DNA from: Marvania coccoides
Lineage: Eukaryota > Chlorophyta > Trebouxiophyceae > Chlorellales > Chlorellaceae
DNA length: 64,000 nucleotides
Reading direction: 5' to 3'
NCBI GenBank assembly: GCA_963854735.1
Contig: OY978100.1
Location: 620,001 to 684,000, forward strand
The notes beneath the pieces are model-generated. The model was not told the DNA's origin, did not search any database, and saw only the letters and a program-made list of their open reading frames with translations. Below, piece by piece: positions 44,286 to 54,858 of the stretch. The translations under genes were made by a program, and so were the position numbers. Position 1 is the stretch's first letter. Each line of letters starts with the position of its first letter.

Positions 44286-45732
44286 ATGATGCAAAGAACA
44301 TACCCAGCGCTCATCAGGTCAGTCCTTTCCCTCACTGCACGCGCCAGCTCACACTTTAATCCTTCAACAAAACCCAAAAACGCCTCGCCCTCCACTCTCC
44401 AGGTCTCTCAGGGGCGTGGTGGCAGTTGCCACGCAGTTGGAAGCCGCCGCTGCCCAAATTACGGCACTAACAGCCCCGTGCGCTGCTCCCTACCACTCAC
44501 AACGACACAACCAGCAGCACCAACTCCCTTCCCTGTCCGCATGGCATGCAAACCAGCTTCAAAAGAAAGAATTCTGCCATCGCTATTTGTCGTCTTCCCA
44601 GGCCTTTACGGGCACCCCCAGCGTCACCGCAGCCATCGAGGCGCAGCTGCAGGCCATCTGTGACCGCCACGCCGCACTGGTGGCCCAGTTGGGCGGGCCA
44701 GAGGCCTCCTACCTCTCCCCTCAAGAATTTTCCCGACTCAGCAAAGAAGAATCCGACCTAGAGCAGGTTGTGCGGGCGGTGGAGGAGTGGCGAGGGATGC
44801 GGGAGGAGTTGGAGGGGCTGCGGGCGCTGGCGGGGGACAGCAAAGAGGACGAGGGCATGCGGGAGATGGCGGCAGAGGAGCTGGCAATAACTGCCGAGAA
44901 GCTGCCGGTGCTGGAGCGCAATCTGCTGCTGAGTCTGCTGCCGCGGGACTCTGCGGACGAGCGTGGCGTCATCGTGGAGGTGCGCGCCGGCACGGGGGGT
45001 GACGAGGCAAGCTTGTTTGCTGGCGAGATATTTCGAATGTATGAGCGCTACGCCGCCTCGCAGGGGTGGCGCTTTGAGGTCGCGGAGTACGCCGCCAGCG
45101 ACGTGGGCGGGTGCAAGCTCGCCAGCGCCACCGTCTCTGGCGCCGGCGGCATCTACGGCCGCTTAAAATTTGAGAGCGGGGTGCATCGCGTGCAGCGAGT
45201 GCCAGCCACTGAATCCGGAGGCAGGGTGCACACCAGCGCTGCCTCCGTGGCCGTGCTGCCCCAAGCGGAGGACGTCGACGTCGACATTCGCGATGAAGAC
45301 ATCAGAATCGACGTTTACAGAGCCGGCGGGGCTGGGGGCCAACACGTCAACACCACCAACAGCGCCGTGCGCATCACGCACCTCCCCTCCGGCCTGTCCG
45401 TGGCCATCCAGGACGAGCGCTCGCAGCACAAGAACAAAGCCAAAGCGCTGAGCGTGCTGAGGGCGAGACTATTCGACGCTGAGCGTCGCCGCTCCGCTGC
45501 AGCAGTGTCGTCAGCCCGGAAGCAGCAGATCGGGTCGGGGGACCGGTCGGAGCGCGTGCGCACGTATAATTTCCCGCAAGGGAGGGTGACTGACCACAGG
45601 GTGGGGGTAACTGAGCACAATGTGGAGGCGGTGATGGCGGGGGAGCCAGACCGGCTGGACGCCTTCATCGACGCGCTGAGAGTGCAGAACCAGGCGGATC
45701 TGCTGGCGACGCTGGATGTGGGCAGCGTATGA
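44286..45732 (+). CDS. PRF1: Organelle peptide chain release factor 1
   Basis: Ends translation at UAA/UAG in an organelle. Exons 44286-44317 and 44403-45732 give 453 residues. The first 60-80 residues resemble a transit peptide. The body has GTGGDEASLFAGEIFRMYER, the codon-reading motif PAT in RVPATESGGRVHTSAA (PxT of RF1, as opposed to SPF of RF2), the catalytic GGQ at 322-324 in AGGAGGQHVNTTNSAVRI, and RVRTYNFPQGRVTDHR. Plastid or mitochondrial destination cannot be told apart by eye. The very short first exon (10 codons) joins through AG|G. TGTAA lies 132 nt past the stop. Confidence 0.94.
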
Positions 45733-45863
45733 AGTTCATATACATATAAATTAATGAAATTTACTCTGCGGAAGAGCAATGAATGCTGTGGTATTCCCTG
45801 CTGCACAAATCAGACATTTATTTCATTGCATCTTGTGTGAGCTGTGGTTAGATTATTTCATCG

Positions 45864-45868
45864 TGTAA
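45864..45868 (+). terminator. Candidate poly(A) signal TGTAA for RF1
   Basis: TGTAA 132 nt past the RF1 stop. Confidence 0.4.
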
Positions 45869-45907
45869 GCAGATATCTGCGGTTACAGACTAGAGGCCAT
45901 GAAATTT

Positions 45908-45977
45908 AGAGGTAAAAACATCGGGAAAGTGATTTAACAATACCCGTTGTAGAGGTAAAAACATCGGGGAAGTGATT
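45908..45977 (+). repeat. 27-bp direct repeat
   Basis: AGAGGTAAAAACATCGGG(A/G)AAGTGATT occurs at 45908-45934 and 45951-45977 with one mismatch and 16 bp between, in the convergent spacer between RF1 and the IBR5-like gene (45733-46239), which shows no gene. Confidence 0.8.
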
Positions 45978-46239
45978 ATGTGGCAAGTCATCCAGACATG
46001 TGCCCCAATGCAACAGGGCATTGAATGAAAATAGAAGGGAAAGACAAAAAGAGGGGTGAACTCTTAGTTAACATTAAGGGTAAACGGGGAAACGAAATGC
46101 GAGGTAGATGAAAGGAGGTCTGTCGTCGGTTGTTCATTTCATTTGAATAGGCGTAACTAACAGTGAATACAAGTACACAAAAAAATGAGAATACGTAGGG
46201 AGCGATTGGTTGATTGATTGAAAGATTGATTTACTTTCT

Positions 46240-47172
46240 TCATTGAGGGTTAAAACCTCCTCCTCCTACTCTCCATGCAAACTGCCCTCCTGCCGCTGCC
46301 GGCAAACCCCCAAAGGGCTGCGCCGCTGGGACCCCCTGCTGCTGCAGCAGCTGCTGCTTCCCCACGGGCACCCTGAACCCGCTGGCCATGGGGCCCAGCA
46401 GCTGCACCTCAGCTTCCGCGAGCCGCTGGCAGTCCACTTCTGTGATGGCCACCGCCGGCCGCTTTGTGATGACGTGGGCGTAGGCCTGCTGCAAGTTCCA
46501 CCCCAGCCCCCGCATGAGGTAGTACAGCGCTACGGTGGGGGCTCGGTTGTTGCCGGTCATGCAATGGACGAGAACTTTCTTCTCGGCTGTGCGCACACTG
46601 TCGAGGAAGGCAGCGCACTCCTCCAGGCAAGGGGGCTGGGTGGCGACCACGTGGTACTCGAAAGAGTTGCGGTACAGGTTGGGGGCGGTGGGCACCGTCT
46701 AAAATAGAGGAAAGGGGGCAAATTTGTTAATTGGTTAAAATTTGACGGGCGGAGGGATGGCAAAGCTGAATGCCGGTTCCTGTTATTGCTGCTTGGCTAT
46801 AGCAGCAATATAGCCTCTGCCTTACGTTGAGAACGTGCGTGATGCCTAGTGTCTTGAGGAGGTCAGCTCTCGAGGCATGGTCATAGCTCCCCAGAAATAG
46901 GAACCCAGGCACCAGCTCGGAGGGCAAGGTGCTGGGAGCGGCACAGTCCCCAACCTCAGCCATGTGACCACAGATTCCACACCGCTCGCCGCCCATAAAC
47001 TGCGCGAAACAAGGGGGACGCCTGGTTGATCACATACATCGCCTGAAGCCAATTTCCGAGTAAATTGAGAGAGGCCGCCTCGTCGCCTTGAAATGCGTAA
47101 AATATTACTCACGTCGTGATAGTGTTGGCAGATGGGGCATGCTTCCTCTCTTTCGCGCTTTTGTTTCCCCAT
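46240..47172 (-). CDS. IBR5: Dual-specificity phosphatase, IBR5-like
   Basis: MAP-kinase-phosphatase-type enzyme; Arabidopsis IBR5 acts in auxin and ABA signalling. Exons 47172-47113, 46999-46826 and 46698-46240 give 230 residues. The N-terminus carries two Cys pairs, CPICQHYH and ERCGICGHM, matching the zinc-like head of IBR5 (CSICGHYH ... CGICGH). Then PSELVPGFLFLGSYDHASRADLLKTLGITHVLN, TVPTAPNLYRNSFEYH and the active site VHCMTGNNRAPTV with catalytic Cys124 and Arg130. The C-terminal 50 residues are Gln/Gly-rich and not conserved. The active site has Ala-Pro where IBR5 has Ser-Pro after the Arg, a mild change that many phosphatases tolerate. Confidence 0.92.
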
Positions 47173-47996
47173 TTTCGGAAGTCTCGGAGAACAAAAGGCC
47201 CGCACGCCAACCTTGCGCACCCGGCCTTGCCAATGAATGTAAAGTATATTGATATCAAGTCTGAAATAGGGCGAGAAGGCTCCCCCCCTCAAAAAGAAAG
47301 ATTGATTTAAATGCCCAGCTAACTTAGTCGCTACGAGGCTTTCCGGGCCAGCCCAGGGAGGAGAGTGGTCGTGGGGAAGCAAACGGCCAGTATATCACAC
47401 TATTCACCACAAATGCATGGCCTGAGATGCTTACAGCAGGCGGAGGAGCCATGACACCGCTGAACCGTTATTTTTTCAAACAACCAGCGGCGATTCGGCT
47501 AGACGCGCTGGAGAGACAGAGCTTTAGGAACAATTACATTCAATGATGTAAGAGGCAGGGAGGACACAAATCAAGGCGAGGGATGGGTGGGAGAGCAGTG
47601 TCGGTGGCTGGGCGGCAAGAAAGCAAAATGTGGGCATGTGGGCTCCGAACAGCCTGGTAACGTGATATAAATGCCCCAGTGCATGAATGATGATTGCTGC
47701 TGGTCGTGCATTGTCGAATTTTTTAGGGGTCAGACAGTTTTTTGCTCAGGTGAATATTTATGTCTTGGCTATGGTATAATTCCGTTGTCCTTTCCCTTTT
47801 GACGTTTCAACGGCAGATAGCTGTGTTTAAGCATAAAATACGCATAAAATGACGCCTGTCTTATTGATCGAAAAAGTCCCAAGGATCCGCGTATCTAATT
47901 TTAGGAGATTTTTTGCGCGCGGAGGACTTGCTGATTTACATATATTGCCTCACATCTCTTCATTTCATTAACTTTTTGATCAGCATTGTCATCACC
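47173..47996. other. Divergent spacer IBR5-like / PLATZ
   Basis: 824 bp between opposite start codons. Mixed composition, no coding signal or RNA gene seen. Confidence 0.35.
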
Positions 47997-48967
47997 ATGG
48001 CTTCTTCAACCTGTCTGAGGGGCCTGGTGGCCCCTGATCGCAGATTTTTCACCTCTTGTCCTCATTGCTCGCCTCAGCACTCGGCCCGCGAGGCGACGAC
48101 AAAACTCAACTTCTTCGATCTAGAGAATCAGCAGGAGATGTGCTCGGTGTGCTTGGGCGCCGCGGAGCGGTCAGACGCTGTCATCCAGGAAAGTTCAAAA
48201 AATCACTTGTTTTTCGTTCATATCCACGCGCATTGCACCCCTGCACTCTGTATTTGTGGCCAAAGAATGAATCTGCTGCTAATGAGGGCGGGTTTGGCTC
48301 TCGCCCTCCAATCTTCCGCGTCAAAGACTAAAATCTTCTCGCGATTGCTGTCACCTCTTTATTTGCAGGTCCGCCGCTCCTCCTACCACGATGTGGTCAA
48401 AGTGGCCGACGTTGTGAAGATGGCAGACACCTCGGGCATCCAGTCGTACGTGATCAACGGCTCCAAGGTCCTCTTCCTCCGTCGGCGCCCGCAGCCTCGG
48501 CCCCCCAAGGGCGCCGTGGGCGCCTCGCTGTGCACCATCTGCTGCCGCCATTTGCAAGACGTCTCGCTCTACTGCTCCATCCAGTGCAAACTGGACTCGC
48601 AGGAGGGCGTCTCGTTGGGGGGGCACCTCACCGCAGCAACAGACTCAACCAGCTCGGGCGTGCGATCGGCGCCAGACACGCCGTCCTACGACCTGCTGGC
48701 GCTGCGACCGCTGCACAACGACAGCGACAGCGACACAGGGTGAGTAGTTGGCACAGCAGATTTGATTTTCATAACAGATATCTTTCACTTTCAATAAATC
48801 TGATCTTTGTTTAGAAGAAAAGCAGCAAGAATGCCACCGCTACCGCCTGCACTCATCTCCTCCAAGAAGAAAGTCTTACTCCTTTCCTCCTTTTCAACTG
48901 CTGCAGCGGCGAATCCCACCTGGCCAAGCGCAGGAAAGGGCTGCCTCACCGGGCGCCCACTTTGTGA
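47997..48967 (+). CDS. PLATZ: PLATZ zinc-binding transcription factor
   Basis: Plant AT-rich-sequence and zinc-binding protein, nuclear. Exons 47997-48188, 48369-48739 and 48907-48967 give 207 residues. Family blocks: FFTSCPHCSPQHS, MCSVCLGAAERSD, then VIQVRRSSYHDVVKVADVV, GIQSYVINGSKVLFLRRRPQ, SLCTICCRHLQDVSLYCSIQCK and the classic C-terminal end KRRKGLPHRAPTL. Intron 1 (48189-48368) joins Ile-Gln to Val-Arg-Arg exactly as in the family, but its 5' end is GAAAGT, not GT: a GA-AG intron. Because its length is a multiple of three, the genomic frame also reads through, giving an alternative form with 60 extra residues. Intron 2 is GT-AG. Confidence 0.87.
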
Positions 48968-49759
48968 TTTTCTTCCCTCCCGCTCTGACCCTTTTTCTTT
49001 TCGATTTTTGGGGTCTGTCCCCTTTTCTCACATCCCAAATTTGATTTCCAGCGCCTGCTTTCTGAGGTTCTAAACGGCGCTGCAATGTTTGATGATTCTG
49101 TCTTGATTTTGTGATTTTTCAAAACATGCTAACAACTGTGGCAAACACTTTAGAACTGTCTTATCAACTCATTTTCTCCCAATCGACACCCCCATTTGCA
49201 CCTCGCCCAATTAATGAATGATCTCTTTGGTTCCATACAAGTCGATGAGAAGATTAACAAAAATGATCCTCCCTGCGGGGAGTGACACTGCATTTGTATT
49301 TGTTCGGTAAACGTCCATACGTCTTTTTCTTTCTTTTCAAAAACATCTTAAAGGAATGACCACTTTCTTCGCAATCTTTGCCTTTGGCACGATATCCATA
49401 TCGCCGGGGCCCTTTATCTTTTTACATCCCAACGTCTTTGATGCCCTTTCTAATTGCTTTTGCTACAGTCGCCCATCCAACAACAACAATCAACCAATAG
49501 CTTGCTGGTGTTGCGCGCATTCCGTCCAGGAAACACCTGGCGGATGCGGCAACCATGTCTACTCGACCTTACTACAACTATGTGTTTGACTACTAGTAGT
49601 CTACCCTCGCTCGTGTGCCCAATTTTAGCATTCTTCTGTCTGCGAAAGCTCGTCCTGTCCCGTTCAGTGCCCCCCCCGGGGGGTTGGGCCTTACCTTGTG
49701 CAGCTCCAATTTGTACATGCATGATATGTTGAACTGTGTACTCTCGCCACGTCATCATC
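48968..49759. other. Spacer PLATZ / Q-rich gene
   Basis: 792 bp with a C8G6 palindromic tract at about 49671-49684. Short open frames here lack coding character. Presumed 3' end of PLATZ and promoter of the next gene. Confidence 0.35.
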
Positions 49760-52609
49760 ATGAGAAAACAAACGAAAAAACTAACGCTGAGTAAGATACT
49801 ATACTACGAGAGAGCATCCAAAGATGACGAAGACAGCGCCATCAAGGCCCTTGAAGTCGCCTGTAAGCGTAGGGAAGGGTTCCAGCAGGTGAGCCAAAGT
49901 AAATCCAATTGAAGGGAGGTCAGCAAAACTGGACGCTGGATTTTGAGTTTGGCAAGACTGTAGAGGCTATGTTTTTAAATTTAATTTGCGTATTCATTGG
50001 CTACGCCTCACGCTCGCCTACTTGAGAGGACGAGGGAGCGGCGTTTTCTCACTCGATAAATTAATCAACCACCACGTCCACCTCGCTTTTTTCCTGGCTT
50101 GATCCCCGCAAACTTGGCTGGATTCTACAGATTGCCATTAATCCAAATTATTTCAGCGCCCAAACATGAGCGGCGAGAAGGGAGATCTCTACCAAAGTCT
50201 CTGGGTGAGAGAGATGCCCAGATGTCGCTCGTTTTTGCAGCGATTCCAGCCCGATTAACACACCAATGCCTCACCTTCTCTCGACAGGACTACTACCACG
50301 ATCGCACGCTGACAGAGGTGGACCCCCAGGCCTATGAACCCACAAAGCTGGCCCCGCTGCATTGGCCTGGCTGGCCCCTACTGGCCGAGGATCTGTGCCT
50401 CTCCAGCGACGCCGCGGGCATCGCCACAGTCAGACAAGCCGTGGGTGTCGTGCTGGAGGCAGAGGCCGAGCGCCGGCTGGGCACAGTCGACTTTGCGGCG
50501 ATTGAAGCCCAGTTGGAAGACATTCTGGAAAACGCAGCCATGGAGATGCCTGAAGAGGGGGGTGGAGGCAGCGCAGAGGCGCCCCAGCCGGCAGAGGTCG
50601 CTGTGCAGCAGGAAGAAAGCCTGCCGAACGTGCCTCAGCCGGCAGCGCAGCCTCGGGAGATAATTGAACTTGGCGGCGGTGGTGGGAGTGCCTTGGCAGT
50701 GGGAGGACGGGGAGGGGGCACGGCGGCGACGATCGTGTCCGACGTGAAGGAGAAAATCAACGGGAAGATGGAGACACGCTACCTGGTGGTGCTCCCCATG
50801 GACTCTCAAGGCGGCGGCGAATTTTACACCAAACCAGAGCTGAAGCGGGTGTTTCAGGGGGAGGCGCGCGCCATGCTGCAGGCGTGGAGAGTGCATAAGG
50901 CGATCAGGAGCGGCAGCAAGCCCAGCGCGACGGCCACGGTGACTGTCAGTGAGAGCGGAGCTGCCGGCAGCATCTCAGCGGTGACGGGGAAGCGGCAGCA
51001 GGAGAGGGGCGGGATAGCTGCGCGGCAGCAGCAGCACCAACAAAAACAGCAGCTGCAACAGCAGCCTCGGCGGCTGGAAGAGTCGTTTGCCCGTGCAGCA
51101 GAACTGCTGCCGCAAGCTGCTCCTCGCATGGAGCCCGCAAGGCAGTACGCGCCCAGCGCAGCTGTAGCTGCTGCTCCGCCTCCGCGGCAGCAGCATGTTC
51201 CATCTTGGCCACAGCCACCAGCGGCCGCGCCTCCCGCTCCTATGCCGTACCAGCAGCCGCTGCCCCTGCATAGCATGCCGCAGTACCCCTTGCAGTACCA
51301 AGCCTTGGCCACCAACCAGAATGCTGTGTACAACTTCGATGCCAACGCTTCTAATTTTTACCAGCAGCAGCAACAGCAGCAGGCGGCGATGGCGCAACAG
51401 CAGCAGCAACAGGCGGCGGCAATGGGGATGGGGCAGCAACAAGCCTACCAGTACCCGCCGATGGGGATGAATGCGCCTAACAGCATCAATCAGCAGCAGC
51501 AAATGCAGCCTCCGTATGGCTTCCCCACCAACGGCAACTACATGCAGCAGCAGCAGGCGCGGCCGCCGTCGCTGCGCACGCAGATGCTGAAGATGATATA
51601 CACCAACGAGCCCGCGCTCGCCCAGTTTCAGCATCAGCAGCAGCAGCAGCAAATGCCGCCGTCTGCGATGGCCGGGCGGCTGATGCATCAGATGTCGCCG
51701 CCGCTGCAGCAGCAGCGCCAACAGACCATTGCGCTGAACCCTCTGATGCAGCCGGACCCGCCGCGGGCGCGCCCGACGCCCCCACAGCCGGCCAAGTTCT
51801 ATCAGCAGCAACCGCACCAGAAGGGAGGCGCCAGTCGAGCGTTGATGGCCGCGCTGCTGAAGGTTTCTGACCCCGAGGAGCTGCAGCCGTGCGCCTCTCC
51901 TGCTGCTGCGCCTGTTGCGGTGCTGCCTGCCAAGAGGTCTGCACCAGCAGCGGCAGCTGTAGAGCCAGAAGAGGCAGCCGTGGCGCCGCATGCGAAGAGG
52001 CAGAAGGTGGAGTCGATGCGGCGGTCCAAGGTGGGGCAGCAGCGGGAGAAAGAGCGCCTGGCGAGGCTGGCAAATGGTGGCACTGGCGATGTGGTAAAAA
52101 TGGCTGCTCCTGCTGCTCCTGCTGCTCCTGCTGCTCCTGCTGCTCCTGCTGCTCCTGCTGCTCCTGCTGCTCCTGAGGCTCCTGAGGCTCCTGAGGTGGT
52201 GGACTTGGTGGCTGAGAAAAGGGCGCCAGCGGCTGAGGAGGGCAAGGCCTTGAAGAAGGGTCGCAGGGGAGCTGCTGTGGAGAAGGAGAGGGAGGGATCT
52301 GAGGATGCAGCTGAAGGCGCGGAGCGTGAGAATGCGCTGCGGCTGAGCAAAAAGGGGTGGGAGCGCGCGACCATCTTGAACGCTCGCCACCGCGACGGCG
52401 AGGAGCTGTCTGTGTCCATCCAGTGGGAGGACGGCTACTGCGTGTGGCTGCCGTCTGAGGCGCTGCAGGGCGCCGGCATGGAGCACACCATGCGGTCGTT
52501 GATCAAATTCTACGAGTCCAAAACCAAGCGGCGCAAGGACAACAAGGCGGCGGCGGCAGCAGTGGCCGCACAAGCAGCGGAAAAGGCGGAAGGGGAAGCG
52601 GGCGGGTAA
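49760..52609 (+). CDS. Q-rich protein with a C-terminal chromo-shadow-like segment
   Basis: Not named with confidence. Exons 49760-49888, 50157-50204 (48 nt) and 50288-52609 join in phase to 832 residues. N-terminus: KKLTLSKILYYERASKDDED and, in the 16-codon exon 2, RPNMSGEKGDLYQSLW, then DYYHDRTLTEVDPQAYEP. A middle block, EKINGKMETRYLVVLPMDSQ and FYTKPELKRVFQGEARAMLQ, looks folded. Then come 400 residues dominated by Gln, Ala and Pro, including an AAP tandem at about 52101-52190. Near the end, SIQWEDGYCVWLPSEALQ and MRSLIKFYESKTKRR recall a chromo shadow fold (last helix IxFYExxL). A chromatin-bound coactivator is plausible inference. CAG-rich DNA makes long meaningless frames on the opposite strand. 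Confidence 0.75.
52101..52190 (+). repeat. GCTGCTCCT 9-bp tandem repeat (AAP)
   Basis: Eight in-frame AAP units followed by two EAP units in the Q-rich gene. A site for repeat-length variation. Confidence 0.85.
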
Positions 52610-52895
52610 AAAATGGTTTAAGGGGAAGCGGGGTGTGGAGAGGAGCAGCAGCCAAAGGAGGAAACAACCATGCAAGATAGAACTATAGTGTGGATTATAA
52701 CTGTAGTTTTAGAATGAAAGAACAGTGATTGACAGGCTTTGGTTATTAACTACCTATCCCTCTGCGACGATAACCGCGTTTTGCGAATCCTTAAAAAATT
52801 GAGTGCATTTGAAGAGATAGAAATATTAAATGGTACACAATACAGGAGTAAACAGAACAGATACAAAAAAAGGAGAGGGAGCGGAGGAGGTTCAA

Positions 52896-53536
52896 TCACT
52901 TCTCGCTCTCTTCTGTAGGTGCTTCGGCTGGCGCATCGTCTGCCGCCGCTGCTGCGTCTTCGGCGGCACTGCTTTCAGCCTTCAAGGCTGACGCTGCCAG
53001 GGAAGGCCAGCTGGTTTGCTGCGCTGCTGTCTGCCTGTCTCCGCTGCCCTGCAGTACCGTCCACACCTTTTTCGAGCCGCCTCTCAACGCTCGTGCCTGG
53101 TCCTCTTGCTGCCCCTTCCATGTGAACACCCCAACCGCCTTTCCGCTCTTTCCATCCTGCGGAAATCAAGAGCATCAAGCATTTGTGGTGGTCAAAGTAT
53201 CAATCAATTTAATCAAGGAGAATTAAAATGCATTTTTAGTCTCAAAGAAAATTAAGGATTTTTTTTGTGCTGACCTGCTCCACCTTGCATTGGGTGATGG
53301 CCCAATATGAGTTCTCCGGCCATGACTTCCGCGCGAGCCTGGCGCCCATGCCGTGCCGGGGCATGCTGCTTAGGAGCTCGTAAGCTGCAAAGAGTGGAAG
53401 AGAAGAGCGGTGAGCGAGCGAGCGATGAGAAGTGAAGCATAAAAGTATAATGTGTGCTTTGAAACTGAATGATTGCGATGCCCTATCTTGATTGATTCTC
53501 ACCATTCCGTGCTAGCCTAGGGACCGATTGGCGCAT
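52896..53536 (-). CDS. MRPS34: Mitochondrial ribosomal protein mS34
   Basis: Small-subunit mitoribosome protein. Exons 53536-53503, 53384-53275 and 53156-52896 give 134 residues. Match to the family: YELLSSMPRHGMGARLARKSW (mammalian ELLRRMPRFGVGRLVTRKSW), SYWAITQCKVEQD and GKAVGVFTWKGQQ. The C-terminal 45 residues are Ala/Glu-rich and likely disordered. The ATG at 53536 gives an 11-codon first exon; a longer in-frame start was not found. No mitochondrial presequence is obvious, as is usual for some mS34 proteins. The gene is head-to-head with the L27a gene. Confidence 0.83.
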
Positions 53537-53811
53537 GGCTGAAGGGCGAGCTGCCACCAAAGAGACTTGTATTAAAATACAGGGTTGTAAAAATAAAATT
53601 CGGAATGAGGGGGTCTGGCGCGGGATACAAATGAAGTTAATGATATTGACAACGTTAATAAATGGATTTGTAGCTTTAAATGTCGAAACTTTTGCATTCA
53701 ATAAACCCGGTTCGACCATGGTTCTTTTGGAGCCGACCAGCGTGCCAACTCGCCCAAAAAGCTTGTTGTCGCGACAGCATCGCCCTCTTTTAACACCTTG
53801 TGCAGCTAAAA
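53537..53811. promoter_or_regulatory. Bidirectional promoter mS34 / uL15 (L27a)
   Basis: 275 bp between start codons of a mitochondrial and a cytosolic ribosomal protein gene. An open frame runs through it on the plus strand but lacks coding bias. Co-regulation is inference. Confidence 0.5.
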
Positions 53812-54786
53812 ATGACGACACGTACGTTAGGAGCAGCGCCGCCGCTGTGTTTTTGTTTGGGGCACTGGATGATTTTATGAAAATGTTTTTTTTGTTTTGG
53901 GGGCTGTCTCGCTGGGTAGATGCGTTCTATGTGGTAGCCTCGGCAGCCATTTGGATGTATTAATTAATCGGAAGCCGGCGCAGCCTCCGCCGCTTGAACA
54001 TCTGGGCTCATCCCATGTTTCATTCCATATTTTGCAGGGCTGAGGAAGAACAGGAAGAAGAGGGGCCACGTGTCCGCCGGCCATGGTCGTATCGGCAAGC
54101 ACAGGAAGCATCCTGGCGGTCGCGGAAATGCTGGTGGTCAGCACCATCACCGCATTTTGATGGACAAATGTAAGCCGCAATCGCGACTCGTTTGCATTGT
54201 TATTGAGGGTGTATGGAGAGGGTTGACCAGTTCTTGGGCATTCCACGTCATTTTGGAGTGCCACCAACATTATTTTGAATGATTGTTGCAATGGGAAATT
54301 CGCCGCCGGCCCCCTAACACATTTTCTAACTATCTCTTTTCTCTTCCCTCCCGTTCTCTCTCTACAGACCATCCTGGATACTTCGGAAAGGTGCGGAACA
54401 ATCCCAATCCAGTTTATCTGGAAGTATAGAATTACAATAAAGACGTAGCCCCCGCTGCAAACCAGCTCACTAAATACTTTTCATCAATCATTTTTCCAAC
54501 CGTGCAGGTCGGCATGCGGTACTTCCATCTCAGCAAGAACAAGTACTTCTGCCCCATCATTAACCTGGACAAAATCTGGGCCTTGGTGGGCGAGCAGGCT
54601 CGCCTGGACGCTGCCGCCGACACGGCCACCGCCCCCGTCATCGACGTCACCCAGCACGGCTACTTCAAGGTGCTGGGCAAGGGCGAGCTGCCCTCGCAGC
54701 CCGTGGTGGTGCGCGCCAAGTTCATCTCCAAGCTGGCGGAGAAGAAAATTAAGGAGGCCGGCGGCGTGGTGCAGCTGGTGGCATGA
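53812..54786 (+). CDS. RPL27A: 60S ribosomal protein L27a (uL15)
   Basis: Cytosolic large-subunit ribosomal protein. Four exons: 53812-53821 (only ATG ACG ACA C), 54038-54169, 54368-54390 (23 nt) and 54508-54786, giving 147 residues, the normal length. The join C|GG gives [20 protein letters not shown], as in plants ([20 protein letters not shown]). Then [49 protein letters not shown] and the C-terminal [22 protein letters not shown]. The phase of every join is exact. A TGTAA lies 68 nt past the stop. Exons 1 and 3 are too short for frame-based finders. Confidence 0.95.
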
Positions 54787-54853
54787 GCGGTGTGTGTTTC
54801 TGTATACCTACTACCCATGCAGCATTTAGGAGCATAAAAAGAAAACTAGATCG

Positions 54854-54858
54854 TGTAA
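54854..54858 (+). terminator. Candidate poly(A) signal TGTAA for L27a
   Basis: TGTAA 68 nt past the L27a stop. Confidence 0.45.

Noticed and set aside
48190..48368. PLATZ as an uninterrupted frame through the putative GA-AG intron
   Set aside because: Would insert 60 residues into the most conserved block of the family; kept only as a possible retained-intron form.
49356..49761. Overlapping frames on both strands in the PLATZ / Q-rich spacer
   Set aside because: Weak composition, no splice partners, no conserved motif.
50975..52675. 566-residue open frame on the minus strand
   Set aside because: It is the mirror of the CAG/GCT-rich Q-rich gene; composition is Leu/Arg low complexity, and the plus-strand frame has conserved exons and splice sites.
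53535..53963. 142-residue plus-strand frame before L27a
   Set aside because: Lies over the mS34/L27a promoter and the first L27a intron; no coding bias and no domain.
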